Part shown: positions 16,777 to 26,038 of the stretch, piece after piece
Layout of the letters: each line of letters starts with the position of its first letter
How positions within the stretch are numbered: the stretch's first letter is position 1
NCBI GenBank assembly: GCA_964501275.1
Contig: CAZCSP010000008.1
Location: 62,001-126,000 of the forward strand
Direction: 5' to 3'
From: 55-13 sp964501275
Lineage (GTDB): Bacteria; Armatimonadota; Fimbriimonadia; Fimbriimonadales; Fimbriimonadaceae
Length of the DNA stretch: 64,000 nt
The notes under the pieces: generated by a model
Told to the model about the DNA's origin: nothing
Databases searched by the model: none
What the model saw: the letters and a program-made list of their open reading frames with translations, nothing else
Made by a program: the position numbers and the translations under genes

Positions 16777-17396
16777 GAACTGAACTCGAATGCCTGTTGG
16801 CCCGCGCGTTCATTGTCGAACCAGTCGAAGAAGGATGCCACGATGGACTGCGGTTCCATCGTGGCATCGATGATTTTCCAGCGGCCTGGGTCCTTGGTTG
16901 CCAGCTGGACGAAACCATCGCGAACTCGGCGGTGGAACTCAACCGGCTCTTTATCCATGCGGTCTTTCGATTGAAGACGAGCCAGGCCGATCTCGGGATC
17001 GAGATCGAGGAGGAACGTTTGTTCGGGAACCAAATGACCGGTGGCGAACTCGTTTGCCTCCCTAACGAAGTTCTCATCCAACCCCCTGACGATCGCCTGG
17101 TACACAAAGGTGGAGTCGGCAAACCGGTCGCAGAGCACGACCTGGCCCCGATCCAGCGCGGGAAGAATGATGGTTCTCACATGGTTGGCCCGGTCGGCGA
17201 GGAATAGGAACAGCTCCGACTCGGCGGGCATCGAGCCTCCATGCAGCAGAATCTCCCTGATCCGGCTACCCAACTCCCCTGCCCCCGGTTCCCGAGTCAC
17301 CACTACCGACTCCCCTCGGGCTCGAAGCTGCTCCGAGATAGCGGCAATCGCCGTCGTCTTCCCCGCTCCCTCCGGGCCTTCAAAAGTGATGAACAT
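16773..17396 (-). CDS. tmk: Thymidylate kinase
   Basis: A 207-residue dTMP kinase, phosphorylating dTMP to dTDP for DNA synthesis. The P-loop FEGPEGAGKTT is at residues 5-15. The DR(Y/F) substrate motif appears as CDRFADSTFVYQ near 96, and TREPGAGELG fits the dTMP-binding region. The lid region carries the KDRMDKE segment. The length is standard. It is convergent with cheW (four-base overlap). No holB or other replication gene follows. Confidence 0.93.
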   Translation of the reverse strand: MFITFEGPEGAGKTTAIAAISEQLRARGESVVVTREPGAGELGSRIREILLHGGSMPAESELFLFLADRANHVRTIILPALDRGQVVLCDRFADSTFVYQAIVRGLDENFVREANEFATGHLVPEQTFLLDLDPEIGLARLQSKDRMDKEPVEFHRRVRDGFVQLATKDPGRWKIIDATMEPQSIVASFFDWFDNERAGQQAFEFSS

Positions 17397-17468
17397 GGGT
17401 GGATGATACTTCTTGGGGGGGTGGGAGTCCAGCAGCCACGATTTCCGACTCCTGCCTCCCTGGAACGA

Positions 17469-18638
17469 TTAGCTCTTGCTTTCTTCGTTAATCCTTAGCC
17501 GGATCCCCCGTTTCTGGATCTCCTCAACGAACTTGGTGCCGGGCATGGCGGTTTCATAGCGGTGGCAGCCGGGTTCGCAACATCCGTCGGCCAAGTGCTT
17601 GGCATACGTGGCGGTGGAGAAGCCGGTCATGCGCTCCATCGCGGTGAAACCGGTGGCATCGTCGTGGTACTCATGGATGTCGATCTGAATCTGCTTTCGG
17701 ACTCCGTTCTCCATGCCAACCCCGATGCCCCGCACGAGGATCTGGTCCTTGTCGTTCGGGTCGCGGAGCGCTTCGCCCATCAACTTGTGGAAGACCTCGA
17801 TCGGGATGGCCTCGCCGCTTCGGGTTTTAACCGGCTCATGACCCCAGAATCCGAAGTCCTTGAAAATCCGCATCCTTTCGCAATGCCCAGGGAACCGGAT
17901 GGTTTTGTACTCGTAAGAGTCGATCTTGCCCTTGTGGGTAAAGGGAGCCGTGGATGCGCCGCCGGAGGTCGTGAACGCCTCCATCTCGCCTAGGCCATCG
18001 ATATGGATGGTCTCCAACTCCGCCAAGGTATCCACCTGGATCACCTCGCCGTTGCGGATGATGTCGGCCTCATGGCTGTACTCGGTGACCAAGCCCTCGA
18101 TATTGAAGACCAGCTTATAGTTGAAAGGGGGCTTGGGGTTTTGGGGGAGGCCTCCGCAGTAGAGCTTGACCGACTCCACCGGGCTCAGCCGCTCCATCAG
18201 GTAGTTGCCAAGATCGTTGACGAAGCCAGGGGCAAGGCCGGTGTCGGGTACGATGGCGACCCCTTCCGCCTTGGCCTGATCATCCAGCTTCAAGGTCTCC
18301 CAGGCAACAGCGGTATCCCCGCCCATGTCCACCATATTCGTCCGATGACGGATGGCGACCGCCGCGACCCGAGGATGCATCCAGTAGGGCACGCAGCTCA
18401 GGAGCACATCGGCGGGGTCCAGGAACTGCCCGAGAGCTTCGGGGTCCAAGGCATCTAGCTGGTAGGGCTTGCAAACGTTGCGGCCCACCAGACCATTGAC
18501 CCGGTCGGCGCTGCGCTGAGCCTGTTCAAGGCTGGCATCGCCCATCCGAATCTCAGTGGGTTCGGCATGTTTGGCAAGATCGTAAGCGGCAGCGGTTCCT
18601 TGCATACCGGAACCAAGAATTGCGAAAGTTTTGGGCAT
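17469..18638 (-). CDS. Saccharopine-dehydrogenase-family oxidoreductase, lysine 6-dehydrogenase-like
   Basis: A 389-residue NAD(P)-dependent enzyme. The Rossmann loop is ILGSGMQGTAAAYDLA at residues 7-22. The middle segment YCGGLPQNPKPPFNYKLVFNIEGL, ADIIRNGEV and FTTSGGASTAPFTH match L-lysine 6-dehydrogenases, which oxidatively deaminate the epsilon-amino group of lysine. The family also includes saccharopine reductases, so specificity is tentative. The last ~60 residues contain a HEYHDDATG segment and a GCCEPGCH-like Cys-rich stretch. Flanking genes give no pathway context. Confidence 0.75.
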   Translation of the reverse strand: MPKTFAILGSGMQGTAAAYDLAKHAEPTEIRMGDASLEQAQRSADRVNGLVGRNVCKPYQLDALDPEALGQFLDPADVLLSCVPYWMHPRVAAVAIRHRTNMVDMGGDTAVAWETLKLDDQAKAEGVAIVPDTGLAPGFVNDLGNYLMERLSPVESVKLYCGGLPQNPKPPFNYKLVFNIEGLVTEYSHEADIIRNGEVIQVDTLAELETIHIDGLGEMEAFTTSGGASTAPFTHKGKIDSYEYKTIRFPGHCERMRIFKDFGFWGHEPVKTRSGEAIPIEVFHKLMGEALRDPNDKDQILVRGIGVGMENGVRKQIQIDIHEYHDDATGFTAMERMTGFSTATYAKHLADGCCEPGCHRYETAMPGTKFVEEIQKRGIRLRINEESKS

Positions 18639-18754
18639 AGAGTCTCCGAGGACGGCGTTGTCGGTAGGGATCGTCCGTAGGCTAGAGATTACCAGGGAGC
18701 AGGCAAGTCAGAGAGAGGGCTGCTCCAGGCTGGTTTTGCCCGCCAACCCCAACC

Positions 18755-19351
18755 CTACTTCAACCAATCCTCGATCTTCCGCCGCACTGCACCGCTTCCC
18801 AGTAGGTTCAGCATCAAGAAATCTCGCTCGCGCGACTCGATGTGCATTCGGAAGCGGGTTTTCTTGTGGACGCCTTCGACGCAAATCCATCGCCCCAACC
18901 CTACCCAGGTGTGAACATTCGGACGGAAGAAGATTCTTTGAACTTCCGCCTTCGGAATCTTCACGTCGTTGGCTTCCCCGATAAACTCGATCAACCCTTC
19001 CCGCAGAAATAGGAAACCGATGTCTTCGTGGGGGTCCAGGATGTTGGTGAACTTGGGGGAGGCGAAACCTACGAAGAGGTGCGGGTCGGAGAAGTCGACG
19101 TGCTTGGCCGTCAATTCCCGCTTCAACTCGCGCCGCATAAAAGCGTTTCCGATCAGCCCAAACAGGTTCAGGGCGATCCATCCGGCGACGACTCCCGCCA
19201 CCACCCACCAGAACCCTGGCCCCAGGATCTCCTCTTTTTGCAGCATCCAATAGACGCCCCAGGCCACGGGCGGCAAAAAGAAAAGAGTCGGCAACAGGTT
19301 GCCTAGCCACTTCCGACGGTTTGTCCAGACCTTCCTTGCCACCAGGGGCAT
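18755..19351 (-). CDS. Membrane protein of unknown function, 198 aa
   Basis: Two transmembrane helices are visible (LLPTLFFLPPVAWGVYWML and GFWWVVAGVVAGWIALNLF, residues about 19-37 and 46-64). A ~130-residue soluble domain follows, with a GFLFLREGLIEFIGEANDVKIPKAEVQRI segment reminiscent of PH-like or GRAM-like domains of small bacterial membrane proteins. I do not recognise the family with confidence. It is divergent from the AddB-like gene, whose TTG start is 18 bases away. Confidence 0.6.
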   Translation of the reverse strand: MPLVARKVWTNRRKWLGNLLPTLFFLPPVAWGVYWMLQKEEILGPGFWWVVAGVVAGWIALNLFGLIGNAFMRRELKRELTAKHVDFSDPHLFVGFASPKFTNILDPHEDIGFLFLREGLIEFIGEANDVKIPKAEVQRIFFRPNVHTWVGLGRWICVEGVHKKTRFRMHIESRERDFLMLNLLGSGAVRRKIEDWLK

Positions 19352-19368
19352 GATACACTCATTGGGCT

Positions 19369-22242
19369 TTGGGACAGGGCCACATCCGACTGCTAAAAAC
19401 GCTTCCCGGCCCCCAAAACGACGCCTCCATCCTTGCGGAGTTCTGCGCTCGTGGCGAGGGGTTGGTCACGGCGTTTGACTCCAAGCACCTCGGCGCCCTC
19501 CGATTTGCCGTGCCCTCCGAGTCTGATGTGGAACTGCTGGAGTTCGGGCGGATGGTGGCGGCCTATGCCCGTCTGGCGGGTACAGATCCACGGTCGATGG
19601 CCGGGGTCGGACACACCGTTGCCGCCATGGGTAGAGTCTGCGAAGGCATCGACGCCGACTCGCCGTTCTACGGCAGCCGCCTCTACATGGGTCTCCACCG
19701 CCGACTGGCCGAGACCTTGAAGGAGCTGGGGGATTGGGGACTGGAGCCGGGGATTCTTGCTGATTTGGCGGCGGAGTGCTCGCTCGATCTACAGCCCAAG
19801 CTCCGATCGTTGGCCGACGTCTGGACCCGCACCGAGAGCCTGCTGGGCGAGTTTGGCTGCCAACTGAGCTATCGCCATGTTCTGGAGTCGTTGGCTTCGA
19901 AGGCGGATGGCGACGTCACTTTCCCTCCGTGCCTCATCTTTCTCGACGGGCATCTTGCCCCGAAGCATGTGGAGTGGATTCGCTGGGCGGCTTCGGTGGG
20001 GGGGAAGCTGACGGTGGTGGCCGAGGCCTCCCCATCGGCGGACGGCCTTTTCCCCACCGCCCAGAAAGCCGAGAGATTCCTGGGAATCCCGGCGGAGGCG
20101 GTCGGGGAATCCAAGCCGTTCGTCTCTTGCATCTTCGCCGGAACCATCGCCGCCTCGCCGGGCCTGCGGATCGACCAGTTCACCGCCGCCGATCCTCTAG
20201 CCGAGATCGAGTGGGCGATGCGGCGGGTCTTGGAAGCGGCGGGAGGCCGGGACTACCATCGCTTCGGCATCTTCGCCCGAAACCTGGACGACTACGGCCC
20301 GCTCATCGAGTCGTCCGCCGAGCGGCTAGGGGTGCCGATTCGCATCGCCCGAAAAGCCTCGCTCATCTCAAACGGCTTCATCCGATGTCTGCTGTCGGTC
20401 TTGGAAGCCTTGGAGTCAGGCGATGTGCGGCGGCTGAGTCTTCTCGCGAGGTCCAGCTTCTTCCTTTTCCCCCACGCCCTGCGCCGCGAGTTCGCCGACG
20501 CCCTCGCCACCGCCTTCCGGGAGGGCGAGCAGGCTTGGGGCCGGATGGAGGCTTGGGCAAACAGCCAAAGCGAGGCGCTGCCTTGGCTCGCTCCGCTTTT
20601 GGCTTGGCGAAACGAGGCCGTGGGCAAGCCGACCAACATGGCCTCTTGGCGCGAGAGGGTGCGGGAACTGGGCAACGGTTTCCCGGCGATCTCGCAAGGC
20701 GACGTGCGGGAGCGTGATGCACGAGCGAAGAACTCCCTGGAGCGGACCATGGCCGCTCGGGCCACGTTTGGCGAGCGGTCGGAACTCAGCCTCTCCGAAG
20801 CGGTCGCGGAGATTCGCATCGCGGCGGAAGAGTCGGACTACACCCTTCCCTCGAAGCCCATCGGCGTTCAAATCTCGGATGCGCCGAACGGATTCTCTTC
20901 CATCGACCACCTGTTCGTGCTGGGAATGCTGGAAGGCGTCTTCCCCCGCCGACGAAGCGAGAGCCCGATCCTCACCGACCAGGATCGCCGGGAGATTTCG
21001 GATCGCCGCGCCCTAATGTTCCCGATGGAAACCTCGTTCGATGAAGCCCGGCGGGAGCGGGACGCCTTCGTCGCCCTCTGTTCCGCCCCCAACCAAGCCA
21101 TCACCTTCAGCCACCCCGAGACCACCGACGACCGCGACAACATCCCGGCTTTCTATCTGGAGGAGGTCAAGCGGGCTTTGGGTGGAGAGATCGAGCAACG
21201 GAACTTCGCCCGATCCCAACTGACGCCGCCCCCTGACGAGTGCTTGGCCGACTGCGACCAACGGCTTCGGGCGGCAATGGACTCCATCACCCCTCCCCCG
21301 GTCGCCTCCTACGACCTGTCCGACGTAACCCGTACCACCCTCGCAGGCCGGGTCCCCGCCGCCCTTCAGCCCAAGGACCTGCGCACCGCCCTGGAATGCC
21401 CATTCCGCCATTTCGCCCAGGAAGCGTTACGGCTGTATCCCGAGCGAGACCGGAGGCGGTGGTACCAGTTGCGCCAGCTCCCTCAATCCGCCCGCCTCTC
21501 CATCCAGCCCGACCCAAATGCCGCCCGCGAGACGCTTCAAACGCTCCTTGCCTCGGAGTTGGAGGAGATGCGCCCGCATGTCACGCAGGCGGAGTTTGAA
21601 CTGATGCGGCAGGGCGGGGAGCGGTTGATTCAGGATTGGGTCCGGCGCGAATTCCGCGCCCGCGAAATCTGGCCCAAAGACCCCGGCAGCCAGAAGCCGA
21701 TGGTCACCTTCGGTTCGGAAACCCTGCGCGAGGATTTGCCCAGGGTGGGCAAGGTAACGGGGGCAGTTGCGGGAACGTCTCGCATGGGGCCATACAAGGT
21801 CATCCAGATGGTGGAATCCAACACCCCCAGCCAGGATAAAACCAGCCTGCTCGGGCTCAAAGATCGCGACGCCCTCTACTACGGTCTCCACCTGATGGCG
21901 GGATTTGAGAAAGGCTCGGCGGTGGCGCTGGAGGTGGAGTCGATGTCGGGAGGCCGCAAAATGATGCTCCTTCCCCGACTGGAGGAGCCGCCGGTGATTG
22001 GAGACATCGAGGCGGGCCTAGAGGTCGCCGCGCTCTCCAGCACCGGCGAGGCCCAAGTCACCACCGAAATCTTTTTTGAGAAGGTGAAAGACCTGCTGGG
22101 TCAGGCGGCAAAAGCCATCCGGGAAGTGGACGTGAAAGCCGCTCCCGGAGACCACTGCTCCTTCTGCGACCACGGCGAGCTCTGCCGCCAGTCCGCCGAG
22201 TTCGGCGAGTCGGAATCTCCGTTTGAGGAGGAAGGCGATTAG
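19369..22242 (+). CDS. AddB-like exonuclease subunit with degenerate nuclease site
   Basis: A 957-residue protein with TTG start. Weak helicase-fold blocks (HLFVLGMLEGVFPRRR, AITFSHPETTDDRDN) match the inactivated UvrD-like half of AddB/RexB. Cysteines for an AddB-type Fe-S cluster are present: ALECPFRHFA near residue 676, then CSFCDHGELC near 930. Between them, where AddB has G-x-I-D-R-I-D and V-D-Y-K, this protein reads GKVTGAV and YKVIQMVES, so the PD-(D/E)XK catalytic Asp and Lys appear missing. In AddAB the cluster locks the nuclease domain and AddB recognises Chi. The AddA-like gene overlaps its 3' end by 20 bp. Confidence 0.75.
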   Translation: MGQGHIRLLKTLPGPQNDASILAEFCARGEGLVTAFDSKHLGALRFAVPSESDVELLEFGRMVAAYARLAGTDPRSMAGVGHTVAAMGRVCEGIDADSPFYGSRLYMGLHRRLAETLKELGDWGLEPGILADLAAECSLDLQPKLRSLADVWTRTESLLGEFGCQLSYRHVLESLASKADGDVTFPPCLIFLDGHLAPKHVEWIRWAASVGGKLTVVAEASPSADGLFPTAQKAERFLGIPAEAVGESKPFVSCIFAGTIAASPGLRIDQFTAADPLAEIEWAMRRVLEAAGGRDYHRFGIFARNLDDYGPLIESSAERLGVPIRIARKASLISNGFIRCLLSVLEALESGDVRRLSLLARSSFFLFPHALRREFADALATAFREGEQAWGRMEAWANSQSEALPWLAPLLAWRNEAVGKPTNMASWRERVRELGNGFPAISQGDVRERDARAKNSLERTMAARATFGERSELSLSEAVAEIRIAAEESDYTLPSKPIGVQISDAPNGFSSIDHLFVLGMLEGVFPRRRSESPILTDQDRREISDRRALMFPMETSFDEARRERDAFVALCSAPNQAITFSHPETTDDRDNIPAFYLEEVKRALGGEIEQRNFARSQLTPPPDECLADCDQRLRAAMDSITPPPVASYDLSDVTRTTLAGRVPAALQPKDLRTALECPFRHFAQEALRLYPERDRRRWYQLRQLPQSARLSIQPDPNAARETLQTLLASELEEMRPHVTQAEFELMRQGGERLIQDWVRREFRAREIWPKDPGSQKPMVTFGSETLREDLPRVGKVTGAVAGTSRMGPYKVIQMVESNTPSQDKTSLLGLKDRDALYYGLHLMAGFEKGSAVALEVESMSGGRKMMLLPRLEEPPVIGDIEAGLEVAALSSTGEAQVTTEIFFEKVKDLLGQAAKAIREVDVKAAPGDHCSFCDHGELCRQSAEFGESESPFEEEGD

Positions 22243-24547
22243 GATTCCTACCGAAGAACAGCGCCGGGTCATCGAATCGACGGAAGCCCGATTCATGGTC
22301 ACCGCCTCCGCGGGGGCGGGCAAGACGTTCGTTCTCGTAGAGCGCTACCTGCGGCTCATCGAACAGTTCGGCTTGGAACCCCACGAAATCCTGACCATCA
22401 CCTTCACCCGAAAAGCGGCGGCGGAGATGAAGGAGCGGATCGTCAAGAAGCTGCGCGACGAGGGGCGGTTTGAACAGGCCCAGGTTGCCGAGACTGGCCC
22501 GATCCAGACCATCCACTCTTTCTGCGAACGGCTCTTGCGGGAGAACAGCCTGGCGGCGGGGATCGATCCTGAGTTCGAGATCATGGACGAGGCAGAAAAG
22601 GCCCGCCTGGAGGATGCCGCGATCGCCAAGGCGATGATCGCCACCCATACCGAGAGACCGGAAGCAGAAGCCCTGCTCCGACACCTGGCAGGACAGCGGG
22701 AGCACGGCGCGGCCTCCCCCTACGCCCGCCTGGAGAACGCCATCAAGCGGGTCCTGAGCGGCTTGCGGGGAACCCAGGTCCGACTCGACGACCTGCAAGC
22801 CCTCGCCGAGCCCGAGGGAGTCCGTCGCTTGTTCGAGCAAAAGTTGCTAGCTGTCCAACCCTCCGAAGTCCAGTTCGCTTTCCGCCAGCAAACGGAGGGG
22901 AGCTTTGCGGAGAGGTTGAAGGCGGCGTTCAAGCTGGCAGGCAAGAAAGCCCCCACTTTTGTGAACGGGCGGTACTCGGACGAGTCAGCCGCCGAGATGG
23001 CCCGCCATACCGCCGGGCTTGTCCAACTCGCCATTCGGGCTTGGAGCGAGTTGGAGTTCCAGATGCACCGCCTTCAAAGTTTCGACTACGCGCTCTTGGA
23101 GTCCAAGGCGGTGGCCCTCCTCCGCGACTCCGAACCCACCCGCCGACGCCTCGCCCAGCAGTACCGCGCCGTGATGGTGGACGAGGCTCAGGATGTGAAC
23201 CCGGTCCAGCACCAGCTTTTGGATTCGCTGGGAATCGAGCGGTCGATGATCGTCGGCGACGTTCAGCAGTCTATCTACGGCTTTCGCTTGGCTGACGTCC
23301 AGCTTTTCCGTCGGCGGCAAGAGGAGCTGCCCCACCTCCGCCTGACTCGCAACTGGCGGTCGGACGAGGGGATTCTGAACTTCGTGGACGACCTCTTTGG
23401 CACGATGTGGACCGACCTCTACGAGCCGATGCGCCCCCAGCCCGAGTTCGATCCCGACGTCATCGAGATGTCCGCCTACCCCGGCGTCGAGGTCTGGGAG
23501 TTGGCGGACAAGGATGTAGGGCAGACGGTGGAGTTCCTCTTGGCCATGCAACAGGAAAGCGGGCGGAACCTGAAGGATGTGACGGTGTTGGCCCGGTTCT
23601 CCAAGTTCGCCAACGAGCTTCATCAGCGACTGGAGGCTCTCGGAATCAAGTCGCGGATCGTGGGCGGGACGGAGCGGTTCTATGTCCGGCTGGAGATTCG
23701 CGACCTTGCCAATACCCTCAAGTCTCTCGCCGACCCCTACGACGACTTCGCCCTTCTCGCCTGCCTTCGGAGCCCAGTGGCAGGGGTTTCTTTGGACACC
23801 ATTGCGGCTTTGGCCATGGAGAAGCCAGTCGTCGAGGCCCTCGACACGCATATCCCCTCCACTCTCGCCGACAAGGAAGCATTGGAGCGGTTCCGGGCCT
23901 GGTTCGACAAACTGCGTCGCGAGGCGGATCGGCTGAGCGCGTGGGAGGTTTTGAGTCGGGTGATGGCGGAATCCAACTACCTGCCCGCTCTCGCCGCCAA
24001 GAAGGGAGGCGAGAGGATGCTGGCCAACGTGCGCAAGCTCCTCACCCTAGCCGCGAAGCAACCGGAGTTTGGGCCGATTGAATTCGCCGAACAGATTCGG
24101 GAGATTCAGCGTCTGGCCCACAAAGAAGGCGACGCCCAGGCCGACGACGAAGACGACGACACCCTGACCATCATGACCATCCACAAGGCCAAGGGCCTGG
24201 AGTTCGACACGGTGGTGGTCCCGGATGTGCATCGCCGACTGGGAGGACGGGCCGAGTCGGTGGAGGTGGATGCCAGGTTGGGCCTCGTCGGTACCAAGTT
24301 CTCCAAAGAGGACAACATCTTCCACAAGTGGCTGGCCCAGGAGAGGAAGGACCGGGAACTGGCCGAGGAGATGCGCGTCCTCTACGTCGCCCTCACCCGC
24401 GCCAAGAAGCAGCTATGCATCGTCGCCCATCCCAAACCCCGAAACGCCAACTCCCTCGCAGGGATCATCGCCCGGGAACTGGACCTTGGCCGGAAGTCGC
24501 CGCTGGGCCTGGTGAGAAGAACTCCCATACAGTCGGAGAGCGACTAG
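22223..24547 (+). CDS. UvrD-family helicase, AddA-like without nuclease domain
   Basis: A 774-residue superfamily 1A DNA helicase. Motifs in order: Q-motif TEEQRRVI, Walker A ASAGAGKTF (residues ~28-36), TITFTRKAAAEMK, TIHSFCERLL, Walker B VDEAQDVNPVQ, GDVQQSIYGFR, MTIHKAKGLEFD and YVALTRAKKQL. All ATPase motifs look intact. AddA/RecB proteins run to about 1100-1200 residues and end in a RecB-type nuclease; here the protein ends shortly after motif VI, with no nuclease. The start is uncertain: TTG at 22223 precedes an AGGAGGA-like stretch, and no ATG follows for about 23 codons. It overlaps the AddB-like gene, so coupling is likely. Confidence 0.82.
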   Translation: MRRKAIRIPTEEQRRVIESTEARFMVTASAGAGKTFVLVERYLRLIEQFGLEPHEILTITFTRKAAAEMKERIVKKLRDEGRFEQAQVAETGPIQTIHSFCERLLRENSLAAGIDPEFEIMDEAEKARLEDAAIAKAMIATHTERPEAEALLRHLAGQREHGAASPYARLENAIKRVLSGLRGTQVRLDDLQALAEPEGVRRLFEQKLLAVQPSEVQFAFRQQTEGSFAERLKAAFKLAGKKAPTFVNGRYSDESAAEMARHTAGLVQLAIRAWSELEFQMHRLQSFDYALLESKAVALLRDSEPTRRRLAQQYRAVMVDEAQDVNPVQHQLLDSLGIERSMIVGDVQQSIYGFRLADVQLFRRRQEELPHLRLTRNWRSDEGILNFVDDLFGTMWTDLYEPMRPQPEFDPDVIEMSAYPGVEVWELADKDVGQTVEFLLAMQQESGRNLKDVTVLARFSKFANELHQRLEALGIKSRIVGGTERFYVRLEIRDLANTLKSLADPYDDFALLACLRSPVAGVSLDTIAALAMEKPVVEALDTHIPSTLADKEALERFRAWFDKLRREADRLSAWEVLSRVMAESNYLPALAAKKGGERMLANVRKLLTLAAKQPEFGPIEFAEQIREIQRLAHKEGDAQADDEDDDTLTIMTIHKAKGLEFDTVVVPDVHRRLGGRAESVEVDARLGLVGTKFSKEDNIFHKWLAQERKDRELAEEMRVLYVALTRAKKQLCIVAHPKPRNANSLAGIIARELDLGRKSPLGLVRRTPIQSESD

Positions 24548-24662
24548 TGCCGAGCTATCGGAACCATTCGCCGCCAAGTGGAGGGAGACGGCAGCGTTCC
24601 AAAATCCAAACTCGAAACCCCAAAATCAGAAGACTCCAAACTCGAACGGGTACCCTCGCGGC

Positions 24663-25526
24663 ATGGCCTTCAAGGTCGCTTGTGCCCAGTTCGCCCCGCG
24701 CAAAGCCGCGGTCGCTCAGAATTTAGACCGGATCGCCGAGATCGTCCTTCAGGCTCAGTCGGAGGAGGTTGATCTTCTGGCCTTTCCCGAAGCCTCGACC
24801 AGCGGTTACTTCCTGGAAGGCGGGGTCCTCGACGCCTCTCTCACCAGCGATCAACTTCTCGCCGAACTGTCCCGACGTTTGGGAGGCAAGATCGAGCGGT
24901 CGATGGACGTGGCCCTGGGCTTCTACCAGAACGCCGACGGCAACCTCTACAACGCCGCTGCCTATCTGGAGTTCGCCGAGCATGGCCCCCGACTAGTCCA
25001 CGTTTACCGCAAGTTCTTTCTTCCTACCTACGGCGTCTTCGATGAGGAGCGGTTTTTGTCGCGCGGTCGGGAATTGGGCGTCTTTGAGACCCGGTTTGGC
25101 AGACTGGCGATCCTGATCTGTGAGGATATCTGGCATTCGATCCTGCCCTCCCTTTGCGCTGCGGCCGGGGCCCAACTCGTTCTGATCCCCAGCGCCTCGC
25201 CCGGACGAGGCTTCAGCGGGGCAACCGTGGGCAATCTCGACCGCTACGAGCGACTGCTGACCGCCGTTTCCGAAGAACATGGGATCTATTGCGTAAACAG
25301 CCACCTATGCGGGTTCGAGGGCGGCAAGGGGTTTGTGGGGGGCAGCATGGTGACCGACCCGTTCGGACAACTGATCGCCCAAGCTCCGATGATCGAGGAG
25401 CACCTGCTGACCGCTGCCGTCGATCTAGACCTCGTCGCGATCGCCCGAGCCCAATCGCCCCTGACGTCCGACCTCCAAACGGCCTGGTCGGATTTGCGGC
25501 GTATCGTCGGCGAACTGGATTTTTAG
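24663..25526 (+). CDS. Nitrilase-superfamily carbon-nitrogen hydrolase
   Basis: A 287-residue amidase-type enzyme. The Glu-Lys-Cys triad is visible: FPEAS (residue ~42), YRKFFLP (~116) and ICEDIWH (~153). The FLPTYGVFDE and ICEDIW sequences resemble the glutaminase domain of NAD synthetases, but the ATP-dependent synthetase half is absent, so a stand-alone amidase or glutaminase is more likely. The protein appears complete. The 115-bp gap before it contains short repeated pieces (CCAAAATC twice, CCAAACTCGAA twice) and no gene. Confidence 0.82.
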   Translation: MAFKVACAQFAPRKAAVAQNLDRIAEIVLQAQSEEVDLLAFPEASTSGYFLEGGVLDASLTSDQLLAELSRRLGGKIERSMDVALGFYQNADGNLYNAAAYLEFAEHGPRLVHVYRKFFLPTYGVFDEERFLSRGRELGVFETRFGRLAILICEDIWHSILPSLCAAAGAQLVLIPSASPGRGFSGATVGNLDRYERLLTAVSEEHGIYCVNSHLCGFEGGKGFVGGSMVTDPFGQLIAQAPMIEEHLLTAAVDLDLVAIARAQSPLTSDLQTAWSDLRRIVGELDF

Positions 25527-25530
25527 CTGT

Positions 25531-25977
25531 CTATGCCGGGACCGGCGATAGTTTGGCGATGGCTTCGGCATATTCCGCCTTCACCGCCTCGATCGCATCT
25601 TTAATCTCCAGGTGGTGATTCTCTTGAGCCTCGTGGGCCGCCTTGGAGATCGCTTCTCCCGCTTCATGGGTCCCGTTCTCAATCCCTCGGAACCATGTCT
25701 CAGGATTCTCCAGTTTCAGGTCGATACCGTTCACTTTCAGAAACGCCAGACATCCGATGAACGCCGTGGCCTCGTTTCCGGCAGCAAGGGGCTTCTTCTT
25801 AAGGAACCCGGCCAAGAACTGCGCGGCCTGCGGAATCAGGTTTGTACTGGCGCCGTAGCCATACTGGTAGTACACCGCCTCCTCCAGATCGGCATAGCGG
25901 AACGCCTGCGGAGCGCCAGTCACAAACAGGTTGATCCAAAGGATGTCTTGAACGGTCAGATACTGAAGAGCGGCCAT
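25531..25977 (-). CDS. Doc-like (Fic-fold) protein with altered catalytic motif
   Basis: A 148-residue protein. ATG at 25977 gives the conserved opening MAALQYLTVQDILWINL, typical of death-on-curing relatives; an ATG 81 bases upstream would overlap the divergent promoter region. YADLEEAVYYQYGYG also matches. The Fic motif HxFx(D/E)GN(K/G)R is reduced to KKKPLAAGNEATAF: the catalytic His and the Asp and Arg are gone, leaving GN. It is therefore unlikely to AMPylate or phosphorylate targets like true Fic/Doc toxins. No antitoxin partner is visible. The C-terminal ~55 residues are helical and charged. Confidence 0.65.
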   Translation of the reverse strand: MAALQYLTVQDILWINLFVTGAPQAFRYADLEEAVYYQYGYGASTNLIPQAAQFLAGFLKKKPLAAGNEATAFIGCLAFLKVNGIDLKLENPETWFRGIENGTHEAGEAISKAAHEAQENHHLEIKDAIEAVKAEYAEAIAKLSPVPA

Positions 25978-26038
25978 GGGCGAAGTGGATTTTACATCAA
26001 CCTTGCCCTTCCCCTCGTTTTGGGGGATCATAGAGTGT

